Assembly: GCA_002729015.1 (NCBI GenBank)
Contig: PBVO01000065.1
Span: forward strand, 61,094 to 84,470
From: Candidatus Poribacteria bacterium
GTDB taxonomy: Bacteria > Poribacteria > WGA-4E > UBA9662
Length of the DNA: 23,377 nucleotides
Direction of reading: 5' to 3'
The notes under the pieces were generated by a model. The model ran no database searches, was not told where the DNA came from, and was given only the letters and a program-made list of their open reading frames with translations. The translations under genes and the position numbers were made by a program. Position 1 is the stretch's first letter; each line of letters opens with the position of its first letter. This document shows positions 1 through 7,263 of the stretch, one piece after another.

Positions 1-74
1 TTTATTTGAAGGATCACTAAACCTGTTGTCTATTTTATTTATTGCTTATCACAAGAAAAAGGAGAGAAAGCTCA

Positions 75-1562
75 ATGAGTGTAAAAAGAGGCGGTAGCGC
101 CTTTTTGATTTCGGTTATATTGCACGTTGGTGCTGCCCTAATCTTGGGAGTGTATCTCGTAACACAAACCGAAGCCTTTAAGGATTTGATTGGGGCTGAG
201 GTAGTCGAGGTAAAAGAACCACCAAAGCCGAAAGTCAGAAAACCTATCATCAAACCTGTCATCAAACCTTCAATTCCCACTGAGAATACGGTCGTAGTTG
301 AGCAAGTCCAAGTGCAGCCTCGTGTAACGACAGCTGCCGTTGTTCGGCCAACCTCTATTCAAACAGAAACGGTGCTCGAGTTTGCGAATAAACCAATCAA
401 GGTCAATGCACCAATCAACCCTAACGTACCACGTGTAGTGACAAATTCACCAGTACCTCAAGTCGTTACACATGCAAACCTTCCACCTTCCGATGCTCCT
501 GGTGCTCTGGCGTTTTCGGGTCCTGTGGCTTCAGCACCTGCCGGTCTACCGGGTGGAATAGCTCGTGGTATTGGTGGTGCTGTCCAAGTCAAAGCTGGTG
601 TATTTGCTCGACCTGCTGGTTTAGCAATGGTGAAAGAAGTTGGTGTTCAGCGTGATGCCCTGGGGGACGTAGTTAAGGATATTAGTTTGGGTGATGTAGA
701 AGTACCACCTCTAGAGAGAGGTGAACCAGGTGGCCGTGTAATCGGCCGTGGCCGTGACATTCGTGGCGTGCTAAGATTCACTCGAATTCGTCATAGTTTG
801 TCTGACTGGTGGGCTGACGCTTCCTCACTTAACGCACTGACAAAATGGCTTAATGAACGGACGAAGATCAAGGCTGACATGAACGTGGAAGGTGGCGCAG
901 TAAAATTAACGGATGCGAACTTGATGAAATGCCCAATCGTTTGTATGACAGGGCACGATCCCGCGTTGACCCGCTCCCGAAATCTAATGGGGCGTCAGTA
1001 TGGTGGAGGAAAGCTCGACAGCCGTTTTTCTGATACGGAAGCCGCCAATTTACGTAAGTACTTAGTGGAACGTGGTGGTGTTCTCACGTTTGACGATTGT
1101 GGCGTTAATGCACCCGCGCAGGCAATGATTCGACTGTTTTTAGCCCAGATGCGTTACGTAATGCCAGAGTTTCAGATCGAACGTATTCCTAATGACCATG
1201 ATATCTACAACAACTTCTACGAAATGGGTGGTCCACCTGTAGGGTTTGATATCTTCTGGTGGGGAACGCGTCCACCAAAGCGAAACTATCTGGAAGGCAT
1301 CTCAGTCGGTGATAAGCTTTCTGTTCTTATTTTCCGACGGGATTATATGTGCGCAATGGAGTCAGTTAGTCTTCCCACTAGGTCAGTTCACTATTCGCCT
1401 GGTGTTTATCGGTTCATGACTAATGTTGTCGTCTACTCCTTAACCACAGGAAAAATTTCAGACCACAGCGGCTATGTACCTGAGGATCGATTGGCAGCTG
1501 AGGCCCTGCCTACTCAAGCGCCTCAGGCAGCTAAAATCACAGCAACAGGCCAAGACCAGTAG
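75..1562 (+). CDS. TonB-like membrane protein with C-terminal DUF4159 domain
   Basis: The 495-residue product has a short basic N-terminus, one membrane segment (about residues 11-30) and a Pro/Lys-rich stretch (PPKPKVRKP, then repeated KP-I/V units), the layout of TonB/TolA-type periplasm-spanning proteins. Residues about 95-225 are low-complexity, rich in Pro, Val, Gly and Ala. From about residue 230 to 465 lies a DUF4159-like domain (SDWWADASSLNALTKWLNE, then GGVLTFDDCGV), a family with a glutamine-amidotransferase-like fold and no settled function. I chose ATG 75 over the in-frame TTG at 42 because AAAAAGGAGAG ends about 8 bases before it. Related genes often follow ExbB/ExbD-type genes, so an energised inner-membrane complex just outside the window is likely (inference). 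The gene looks somewhat more G+C-rich than its neighbours. The domain call is firm; the role is unknown. Confidence 0.8.
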   Translation: MSVKRGGSAFLISVILHVGAALILGVYLVTQTEAFKDLIGAEVVEVKEPPKPKVRKPIIKPVIKPSIPTENTVVVEQVQVQPRVTTAAVVRPTSIQTETVLEFANKPIKVNAPINPNVPRVVTNSPVPQVVTHANLPPSDAPGALAFSGPVASAPAGLPGGIARGIGGAVQVKAGVFARPAGLAMVKEVGVQRDALGDVVKDISLGDVEVPPLERGEPGGRVIGRGRDIRGVLRFTRIRHSLSDWWADASSLNALTKWLNERTKIKADMNVEGGAVKLTDANLMKCPIVCMTGHDPALTRSRNLMGRQYGGGKLDSRFSDTEAANLRKYLVERGGVLTFDDCGVNAPAQAMIRLFLAQMRYVMPEFQIERIPNDHDIYNNFYEMGGPPVGFDIFWWGTRPPKRNYLEGISVGDKLSVLIFRRDYMCAMESVSLPTRSVHYSPGVYRFMTNVVVYSLTTGKISDHSGYVPEDRLAAEALPTQAPQAAKITATGQDQ

Positions 1563-1571
1563 TTTTACTGC

Positions 1572-1612
1572 AAAAAAATGCACCGATGGTTTCTCATCGG
1601 TGCATTTTTTTT
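1572..1612 (+). terminator. Rho-independent terminator after the DUF4159 gene
   Basis: A perfect 17-bp stem (1572-1588 with 1595-1611, core TGCACCGATG/CATCGGTGCA) encloses a 6-base loop and ends in eight T (1605-1612). The A-tract on the left arm pairs with the T-tract, so it could work in both directions. It starts 10 bases after the stop codon. Confidence 0.93.
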
Positions 1613-1614
1613 GC

Positions 1615-1642
1615 CTGCATAATATCCCTATTATGCAGTTTT
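1615..1642 (+). terminator. Second hairpin, possible back-up terminator
   Basis: CTGCATAAT (1615-1623) and ATTATGCAG (1630-1638) form a perfect 9-bp stem with a 6-base loop, followed by TTTT. It lies two bases beyond the first terminator. The short T-run makes it weaker; it may back up the first or mark processing. Confidence 0.5.
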
Positions 1643-1707
1643 AACTTGGGTTTTCATTGCTTCCTCTCTTACTATGTACTGGAATTGTTCATCCGTTACC
1701 CTTCCGC

Positions 1708-1737
1708 TTGACACCTAATTTTTTGCTATGCTAGACT
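1708..1737 (+). promoter_or_regulatory. Candidate sigma70-type promoter for coaX
   Basis: A perfect -35 box TTGACA (1708-1713) is followed after 18 bases by TAGACT (1732-1737), preceded by an extended -10 TG (1729-1730). The predicted transcript starts near 1744, leaving about 25 bases before ATG 1769. It lies downstream of the two terminator hairpins, as expected for a new transcription unit. Confidence 0.6.
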
Positions 1738-1768
1738 AAAATCTCAATCCGGTTTGTCAACATCACAA

Positions 1769-2569
1769 ATGATCTTAGCCATTGACGTTGGTAATACAAC
1801 TATCGAAATTGGGGTAATCAAAGACCATAAAATTTGTATCAGTTGGCGTCTACAAACTGATCAAGGTCGATTGGCTGATGAATATGGGGTGCAAATCTGT
1901 CAGTTGTTACGTAACCAAAGCATTTCCGTATCTGACTTTGAAGGTGCAATTATTAGCTCTGTCGTGCCTTCTGTGGGGCGTGAATTGTCAAAAATGTGTC
2001 AGCGTTTTTTTTATCATTGCCCACTTGAGGTTTCAGAGAGGTTGGATCTTGGTATTCGTTTGTTGGTAGAACAACCAGAAGAAATTGGCGCCGATCGATT
2101 AGCAACTGCGGTAGGTGCTTATCATACATACAAAAAGCCACTGATTGTAGTTGACTTTGGAACAGCCACAACATACGACGCAATATCGCCAAATGGAGAT
2201 TATTTGGGGGGGGCTATTACCCCTGGTATTGGTATAACCATGAATTCATTATTTGATCATGCCGCGTTGCTCAGGCGAGTAGATCTAACTGTACCACAAT
2301 CTATCATTGGCACTAATACTAGCGAATGTATCAAATCTGGATTCTATTTTGGTTTTCGGTACCAGATGCAAGGTATCATTGATCAAATGAAATCAGAATT
2401 GATTCAAAAGTGTCGTATTGGCAATAAATTAGAGGTTCAGGTAGTAGCAACAGGAGGATTTGTTGATCTTATCGCTGAAGGTTCCAAAAGTGTTGATCAT
2501 ATTAATCCCAATTTACTCTTGGAAGGACTCAGTATAATTTATCATCGGCACCAAGCTGTTATTAGTTAA
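1769..2569 (+). CDS. coaX: Type III pantothenate kinase
   Basis: CoaX phosphorylates pantothenate, the first step of coenzyme A synthesis, in the cytoplasm. It belongs to the acetate/sugar kinase (ASKHA) fold, is insensitive to CoA feedback and needs a monovalent cation (known of the family). The 266-residue product has the full type III set: AIDVGNTT at 4-11, GADR at 107-110 with catalytic Asp109, VVDFGTATT at 127-135 and GGAITPGI at 147-154. Length is normal. I chose ATG 1769 because family members begin a few residues before DVGNT; an in-frame TTG at 1754 is the alternative. Neither has a clear ribosome binding site, and the upstream promoter leaves only a very short leader. A run of eight G (2206-2213) falls in-frame within the gene. 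Confidence 0.95.
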   Translation: MILAIDVGNTTIEIGVIKDHKICISWRLQTDQGRLADEYGVQICQLLRNQSISVSDFEGAIISSVVPSVGRELSKMCQRFFYHCPLEVSERLDLGIRLLVEQPEEIGADRLATAVGAYHTYKKPLIVVDFGTATTYDAISPNGDYLGGAITPGIGITMNSLFDHAALLRRVDLTVPQSIIGTNTSECIKSGFYFGFRYQMQGIIDQMKSELIQKCRIGNKLEVQVVATGGFVDLIAEGSKSVDHINPNLLLEGLSIIYHRHQAVIS

Positions 2570-2856
2570 GCGATAGTGAAACTTTCCTTTTTCAATATTC
2601 ATTCAAAGAATATTACTGGTCTTTATTTATTCAGCGGCCGCGACCATTATTAACGGTTATATTGACAAATGCACCATCGTAGAAAACGAAAAAAGATCAA
2701 TAAAACGGAAAGGAATCAACCTTTGAGGGGTAAAGTTAATTAATTAAAATCAAAAATATTGTAACTGTTTGATACTAAGTATTTATTTTTAGAGACTTAA
2801 AAAGTGATATGGTCATCAAGACAACAGACATTTTTCGGGCAGGAAAATATAAATAG
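2570..2856 (+). other. Intergenic region between coaX and the HAD gene
   Basis: AT-rich, with no recognised RNA gene. It holds a 7-bp inverted repeat (AATATTC 2594-2600, GAATATT 2608-2614) without a T-tract, so only a weak terminator candidate. A 24-codon frame at 2669-2743 encodes a very basic peptide but has no ribosome binding site. A possible extended -10, TGaTATGGT (2805-2813), lacks a good -35 box. AGGAAA at 2841-2846 serves the next gene. Confidence 0.4.
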
Positions 2857-3501
2857 ATGAAAACTTGTGCGATTTTCGACCTGGACGGAACCATAATTGA
2901 TAGATCCTCTGAACTATGGTTTTTTTTCTACCTACTAAAAAGAGGGAAATTACCGATTGGTAGCGTAGCAAGCTGGGGGCTCGATTGGATTAGTTTGCTC
3001 GACATTCAAAAAGGGAAAGCTAATAAAACTTACCTACGCGGTGCATCTGCTAACAACTTATCAAACGACGCTGGTAAATTTTTCAGTCAACACTTAGTAA
3101 ATAGAATCTCACCTCGCGCTGATGAGTTAATCAAACAACATAAATCTGAAGGCCGACTTGTTGTTATTTTATCGGGCTCGCTTACAATGCTCGTGCGCCA
3201 GTTTGCTCAGCACTTTGAGCTCGACACTTTGTTTGGAAATGATCTAGAGGTAGTTAATGGTTTACTTACAGGCGCGCCAGCAGGTGTTCACCCTTACGGA
3301 CGAGAAAAAGCAAATCTTGTTGAAACTTTATCGATCCAGCACCAGTTAGATTTATCCAATTCATATGCCTACGGTAACCATCACACCGATGCATACAAAC
3401 TAAGTTTATTCGGACATCCGACCGCTGTAAACCCCACACAAAAACTACGACAGATTGCTCAACAAAGAGGCTGGACAATCGAGATGTTTCATGGGAATTA
3501 G
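2857..3501 (+). CDS. HAD-superfamily phosphatase, subfamily IB (SerB-like)
   Basis: A cytoplasmic HAD-IB hydrolase that likely removes phosphate from a small molecule through a phospho-aspartate. Seen in its 214 residues: motif I DLDGT with Asp8 and Asp10, a helical cap between about 18 and 85, motif II ILSGS (104-108), motif III Lys151 and motif IV YGNHHTD (172-178). In most relatives motif IV reads GDxxxD; here the first Asp is Asn174 while Asp178 is kept, which could alter Mg2+ binding. SerB itself is improbable because the protein more resembles the broad HAD-IB hypothetical group. AGGAAA sits 10 bases before ATG 2857. The end overlaps the pseudouridine synthase gene by 11 bases, suggesting co-translation. 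Substrate unknown. Confidence 0.85.
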   Translation: MKTCAIFDLDGTIIDRSSELWFFFYLLKRGKLPIGSVASWGLDWISLLDIQKGKANKTYLRGASANNLSNDAGKFFSQHLVNRISPRADELIKQHKSEGRLVVILSGSLTMLVRQFAQHFELDTLFGNDLEVVNGLLTGAPAGVHPYGREKANLVETLSIQHQLDLSNSYAYGNHHTDAYKLSLFGHPTAVNPTQKLRQIAQQRGWTIEMFHGN

Positions 3502-4213
3502 ATTAGAAAAATTTTTGGCTCATTATGGGGTAGCCTCCCGTCGCTTAGCAAAACAGCTTGTTATAGAAGGTCGAGTAAATATCAATGGAAAGCCTGTTTT
3601 TATTCCCGGTCGCCATATCAACCCAAATAGAGATAATGTTACATTCGATGGGCAACCTATCATAAACCAACCTGAATACTTATATTTAATGCTGCATAAA
3701 CCAGCAGGTTATCTCACAACAGTAACTGACAATAATGGGCGGAAAACAGTTATGGACTTGGTAAGGGCTGTTCACGAACGTATTTATCCAGTGGGCCGAT
3801 TGGACAAAGAGACTGAGGGCTTATTACTGTTTACGAATGACGGTAACTTTTCACATCGTATCCTACATCCCAGTTATAAACTAAACAAGACCTATCATGC
3901 TTGGGTCGAAGGTCAACTCAGTCGAGAAAACATCCAAAAGCTAAGAGCTGGTATTTGGCTTAAAACTGGGCTAACTGCTGCTGCAATCGTAGAAGAAATA
4001 AGAAAACGTGGCAAATTGACTCAGTACCGAATCGTAATTCAAGAGGGTAAGAAACGCCAAATTCGGAAAATGTTTGAAGCTGTGGGAGCTAGAGTCGATT
4101 ATTTAAAACGAACTCGGATTGGATGTTTAAGCTTAGGAAAATTACCAAAAGGCCGATTTCGGCACCTTCAAATAGGTGAAATTCAAAACCTAACGAATGA
4201 GAACATGAAATGA
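3491..4213 (+). CDS. RsuA/RluB/RluE-family pseudouridine synthase
   Basis: Converts a specific uridine in ribosomal RNA to pseudouridine. The 240-residue product begins with an S4 RNA-binding domain (residues about 2-48, GIRLEKFLAHYGVASRR). The catalytic domain follows, with HKPAGYLTT near 69-77 and the family signature GRLDKETEGLLLFTNDG at 102-118, whose Asp105 is the nucleophile. A second conserved block, EGKKRQIRKMFEAVG, comes near the end. Length and order fit RluB/RsuA; which rRNA position it modifies cannot be read from sequence, so no symbol is given. I chose ATG 3491 because the S4 domain starts right there; the longer TTG frame from 3455 would overlap the HAD gene by 47 bases. Its stop overlaps the next start as ATGA. 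Confidence 0.93.
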   Translation: MGIRLEKFLAHYGVASRRLAKQLVIEGRVNINGKPVFIPGRHINPNRDNVTFDGQPIINQPEYLYLMLHKPAGYLTTVTDNNGRKTVMDLVRAVHERIYPVGRLDKETEGLLLFTNDGNFSHRILHPSYKLNKTYHAWVEGQLSRENIQKLRAGIWLKTGLTAAAIVEEIRKRGKLTQYRIVIQEGKKRQIRKMFEAVGARVDYLKRTRIGCLSLGKLPKGRFRHLQIGEIQNLTNENMK

Positions 4214-4926
4214 GCTCTAATCGTCAAGATTTCCGAAAAAGAGAATCTCCGGAGATGTTTGATCGAATAGCACCAACTTACGACTTAGTCAACCGTTTGC
4301 TTTCTTTTGGGTTGGATATTGCTTGGCGGCAAAAAGTCGGTTATCTACTTCCAAAAGCTGATAACTTAAAGTTGCTTGACTTGGCAACGGGTACTGCCGA
4401 TTTAATCATCGGGCTTTGTGAAACTTGTCCCCAAATTTCTTCAGCATTAGGCATTGACTTGTCTAAAAACATGCTTGAGGTCGGACAAAAAAAGGTCGAT
4501 AACCGAGGATGGGAATCAAAAATCCGACTTGAAGTAGGTGATGCCATGTGCTTAGAATGTGATGATAACTTGTTTGAAGCGGTTACTATGTCGTTTGGTA
4601 TTCGTAATGTCCCAGATGTTGCAAAAACCTTGAAAGAAGTCTATAGAGTTCTGAAACCTTCCGGTAAAGCCCTAATACTAGAGTTTTCTATACCTTCGAA
4701 TATCTTTATTCGTTGGGGGCATTTGTTCTATCTAAGACATGTTTTGCCACTAGTCGGAGCGTTATTTTCTGGTGATTATCAAGCTTATCGTTATCTCAAC
4801 ACGACCATCGAACACTTCCCCTATGGAGACGACTTCACCAAATTGATGACTGAGGCAGGTTTTTCATTTGTCAATATACACTCACTGACTTTTGGTGTTG
4901 CTACTTTGTACGAAGGAGTACGTTAA
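4210..4926 (+). CDS. ubiE: Demethylmenaquinone methyltransferase (MenG/UbiE)
   Basis: SAM-dependent C-methylation of demethylmenaquinone, the last step in menaquinone synthesis; UbiE homologues may also methylate ubiquinone precursors. In 238 residues it shows the family start MFDRIAPTYDLVNRLLSFG, SAM motif I LLDLATGTAD (55-64), GIDLSKNML, the highly specific MSFGIRNVPD and LILEFSIP, and YRYLNTTIEHFP near the C-terminus. It starts in a 4-base ATGA overlap with the pseudouridine synthase gene and has no ribosome binding site of its own, so translation is probably coupled. A homologue that works only on menaquinone would be called menG; quinone type cannot be decided here. Confidence 0.95.
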   Translation: MSSNRQDFRKRESPEMFDRIAPTYDLVNRLLSFGLDIAWRQKVGYLLPKADNLKLLDLATGTADLIIGLCETCPQISSALGIDLSKNMLEVGQKKVDNRGWESKIRLEVGDAMCLECDDNLFEAVTMSFGIRNVPDVAKTLKEVYRVLKPSGKALILEFSIPSNIFIRWGHLFYLRHVLPLVGALFSGDYQAYRYLNTTIEHFPYGDDFTKLMTEAGFSFVNIHSLTFGVATLYEGVR

Positions 4927-4939
4927 TCGGTTATAGAGA

Positions 4940-5524
4940 ATGAAGAACAAGTTGCGTCAATCTATTTTTGCTTCATTTGCTTCAGTAGCATCGATATTTT
5001 TTATTAGCTGTGATACAACTTTCAATAACTCAGTTCCCAAGCCCATCCAGATAGAACAGAAATGGGGTTATATTAGCTCCAAAGGCCAGTTGGTCGTTCC
5101 ACTTCAATATGATGAAGCTTGTCCTTTTTCAGAAGGTCTTGCCAAAGTGACAGTTGGTGACAAATCAGGTTATATTAATCAATCAGGAGAATTAATAGTA
5201 CCACTTCAATATGATGAAGCCTTGAGCTTTCTACAAGGATGTGCCCCTGTACGGCTAGACCAGAAATGGGGTTATATCAATCAAGAAGGGAAACGTATCA
5301 TTGATTTCCAATTCCATGAAGCGTGGGGATTTTCCGAGAATTTAGCCTGTGTTAGAGTGGAAGATAAATACGGATACATTAACCGAAAGGGTGAATTTAT
5401 CATCCCACTACAATTTGACACAGCTCGCGATTTTACTGATGGCTACGCTGTTGCTGAACGGAATGGCCAATTATGGGTTATTAATACTATGGGCCAAGTT
5501 TTAGAATTACATCAAAAAAAATAA
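4940..5524 (+). CDS. WG-repeat lipoprotein
   Basis: The 194-residue product has a signal peptide ending in a lipobox-like FISC (Cys24; Phe at -3 is unusual), so it is probably a lipid-anchored envelope protein. Four 34-residue WG repeats (KWIG-like pattern: K-W/S/Y-GYI-x3-G-x-hydrophobic-PLQ-Y/F-D-A-x-F) cover 41-74, 75-108, 109-142 and 143-176, with a partial fifth from 177. Repeat DNA is still partly identical (for example 5099-5118 and 5201-5220, exactly 102 bases apart), suggesting recent duplication. WG repeats are probably beta-rich binding modules; no enzymatic function is known. It lies 13 bases after ubiE and 36 before the ATPase gene. No clear ribosome binding site. Confidence 0.85.
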   Translation: MKNKLRQSIFASFASVASIFFISCDTTFNNSVPKPIQIEQKWGYISSKGQLVVPLQYDEACPFSEGLAKVTVGDKSGYINQSGELIVPLQYDEALSFLQGCAPVRLDQKWGYINQEGKRIIDFQFHEAWGFSENLACVRVEDKYGYINRKGEFIIPLQFDTARDFTDGYAVAERNGQLWVINTMGQVLELHQKK

Positions 5525-5560
5525 ACTAAAAAAACACCAATTTTCCCCAAGGAGTAAAAA

Positions 5561-6253
5561 TTGCTAATTGATATTCGTAGTTTGTGCAAAGTTTATCGGA
5601 TGGGAGATGTTGAAGTTCATGCTTTGCGCGGTGTGTCCTTCACCGCAGAAAAGGGCGAACTGATTGCCATCATGGGACCATCTGGGTCTGGGAAATCAAC
5701 CTTGATGGATATTTTGGGGTGTCTTTCAAAACCATCTGATGGGGAATACTATCTGGAAGGAGAGGAAGTAGGGAAACTTTCTGACAACCGTTTAGCCGAA
5801 ATTCGAAACAGGAAGATAGGTTTCGTATTTCAATCTTTCAATCTTTTACCTCGTACAACAGCTCTACACAATGTAGAATTACCACTAATTTACGGTGGTA
5901 TCCGGCGTAAAGAACGGAGAATTCGATCGCAGGAAGCATTAGATGCGGTCGGTTTGGGTGATCGTGTCCATCATAAATCCAATGAGCTATCTGGTGGCCA
6001 AATCCAACGTATCGCTATTGCCCGTGCATTAGTGAATCACCCTTCGATGATTTTTGCTGATGAACCAACGGGTAACCTAGATACTACTACCAGCAAAGAT
6101 ATTATGGCAATTTTCCAGCGACTCAATGATGAAGGTAACACAATTATCATGGTGACACATGAGCCAGAAATTGCTGAATATGCTCAACGGGTAATTCATA
6201 TTCGAGATGGCTTAATCGAAAGAGATGAGTGGAATAGGCCCAAAGCCGTATAG
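5561..6253 (+). CDS. ABC transporter ATP-binding protein, LolD/MacB type
   Basis: The 230-residue ATPase contains Walker A GPSGSGKS (39-46), Q-loop Gln91, signature LSGGQ (143-147), Walker B MIFADEP with Glu168, and H-loop His200. The [13 protein letters not shown] start and EPTGNLD after Walker B are typical of the LolD/MacB/FtsE group, which drive type VII mechanotransmission permeases for lipoproteins, antibiotics or cell-wall control. No permease gene adjoins it, so the partner must lie elsewhere or the substrate is unknown. AAGGAG at 5549-5554, six bases upstream, supports the TTG start. Lipoprotein genes on either side make a role in envelope lipoprotein traffic possible, but this is inference. 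Confidence 0.93.
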   Translation: MLIDIRSLCKVYRMGDVEVHALRGVSFTAEKGELIAIMGPSGSGKSTLMDILGCLSKPSDGEYYLEGEEVGKLSDNRLAEIRNRKIGFVFQSFNLLPRTTALHNVELPLIYGGIRRKERRIRSQEALDAVGLGDRVHHKSNELSGGQIQRIAIARALVNHPSMIFADEPTGNLDTTTSKDIMAIFQRLNDEGNTIIMVTHEPEIAEYAQRVIHIRDGLIERDEWNRPKAV

Positions 6254-6297
6254 TATTAGACCGATTTTATCAATTCAGATCAGATGAGGAACTTTGT

Positions 6298-7263
6298 GTG
6301 AAAACTGTAGTTGTTAGGACACCTTCACGCCTACATCTATCGTTAATTGATTTAAACGGTAGTCGGAATCGGATTGACGGGAGTATTGGACTGGCAATTC
6401 GGAAGCCATACTTTGAATTTTTGGTGCAACCTTCAGAAAAAATTGAAATTGAATCGTCAAACTACCTAGATCGATCAAGATCCGTGGTTCAAAAACTAAT
6501 AGATAAATATGAAATTCCGGGGTTGAGAGTTGAAATCACAGAAGAAATACCCCAACACTCTGGGTTTGGCTCAGGAACTCAACTCGCGCTTGGTATCGCA
6601 GCCGCCGCCGACCAAATTTATCAATTAGGTCAATCAGTTCGCGATTTAGCAGAAGCTGTTGGGCGAGGTGGCACATCCGGAATTGGCGTGATAGCATTTG
6701 AAAAAGGTGGGTTTATACTCGATGGTGGTCATAAGTATCCACAGCAGAAAGATTCGCTACTACCATCAGCCGCAGTTGATGGTGTTACCCCCCCTCCGTT
6801 ATTGCTACAAACAGAATTTCCGGACTGGAAGTTTCTGATCGTATTGCCTAATTGTAAACATATTTCCGGCGATTTAGAAGTCAATCTTTTCCAAACATTA
6901 TGCCCACAGCCAAAATTTGTTGCCGAGCGTCTCTCACACCTTATTCTCATGCAACTACTACCGGCAGTTATTGAATCTGATCAGATCACTTTCAGTCGGG
7001 CACTCAATGAAATTCAGCAATTCGGCTGGAAACAAGTCGAAATTGAGGCACAGGGGGGCGATTTGAAAGAAACTCTTGACTTTCTTTGGCAGAATGGAGC
7101 TATTGGCGCTGGTGTCAGTAGCTGGGGGCCTGCAATTATAGCGTTTAGCGATGATATCAATGATCTTCATCAACGCACACAGGATTTCCTCAATAGTACT
7201 CCTTTTGGTGGAACGTGCTTTATAACTAGTGCTAATAACAACGGAGCTGTGATTGAATGGTAG
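6298..7263 (+). CDS. Beta-ribofuranosylaminobenzene 5'-phosphate synthase-like (GHMP family)
   Basis: Beta-RFAP synthase condenses PRPP with p-hydroxybenzoate or p-aminobenzoate in methanopterin synthesis; it has the GHMP fold but is not a kinase (known of the family). The 321-residue protein follows that family through its length: TPSRLHLSLIDLNGS (8-22), GSIGLAI, IPQHSGFGSGTQLALG (84-99), RGGTSGIGVIAFEKGGFILDGGH (123-145, given as key blocks RGG, SGIG, GGFI, DGGH), PDWKFLIVLPN and a late GAGVSSWGP motif. The start is GTG 6298 with GAGGA about 8 bases upstream. It ends overlapping the next gene by 7 bases. If functional it implies tetrahydromethanopterin-linked C1 chemistry; none of the other pathway genes are in this window, so an altered substrate is possible. 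Confidence 0.82.
   Translation: MKTVVVRTPSRLHLSLIDLNGSRNRIDGSIGLAIRKPYFEFLVQPSEKIEIESSNYLDRSRSVVQKLIDKYEIPGLRVEITEEIPQHSGFGSGTQLALGIAAAADQIYQLGQSVRDLAEAVGRGGTSGIGVIAFEKGGFILDGGHKYPQQKDSLLPSAAVDGVTPPPLLLQTEFPDWKFLIVLPNCKHISGDLEVNLFQTLCPQPKFVAERLSHLILMQLLPAVIESDQITFSRALNEIQQFGWKQVEIEAQGGDLKETLDFLWQNGAIGAGVSSWGPAIIAFSDDINDLHQRTQDFLNSTPFGGTCFITSANNNGAVIEW

Noticed and set aside
1..74. A partial upstream gene at the window start
   Set aside because: Too short to support any frame; only the ribosome binding site for the DUF4159 gene is clear.
2206..2213. Run of eight G in coaX as a possible frameshift or phase-variation site
   Set aside because: The frame is intact and the residues (LGGA) belong to the conserved CoaX motif, so it is probably coding constraint.
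2594..2614. Inverted repeat AATATTC/GAATATT as terminator of coaX
   Set aside because: The stem is short and A/T-only and no T-run follows directly.
6298..7263. Reading the GHMP-family gene as a sugar or homoserine kinase
   Set aside because: The RGGTSGIG and DGGH motifs are specific for beta-RFAP synthase and not found in the kinases.
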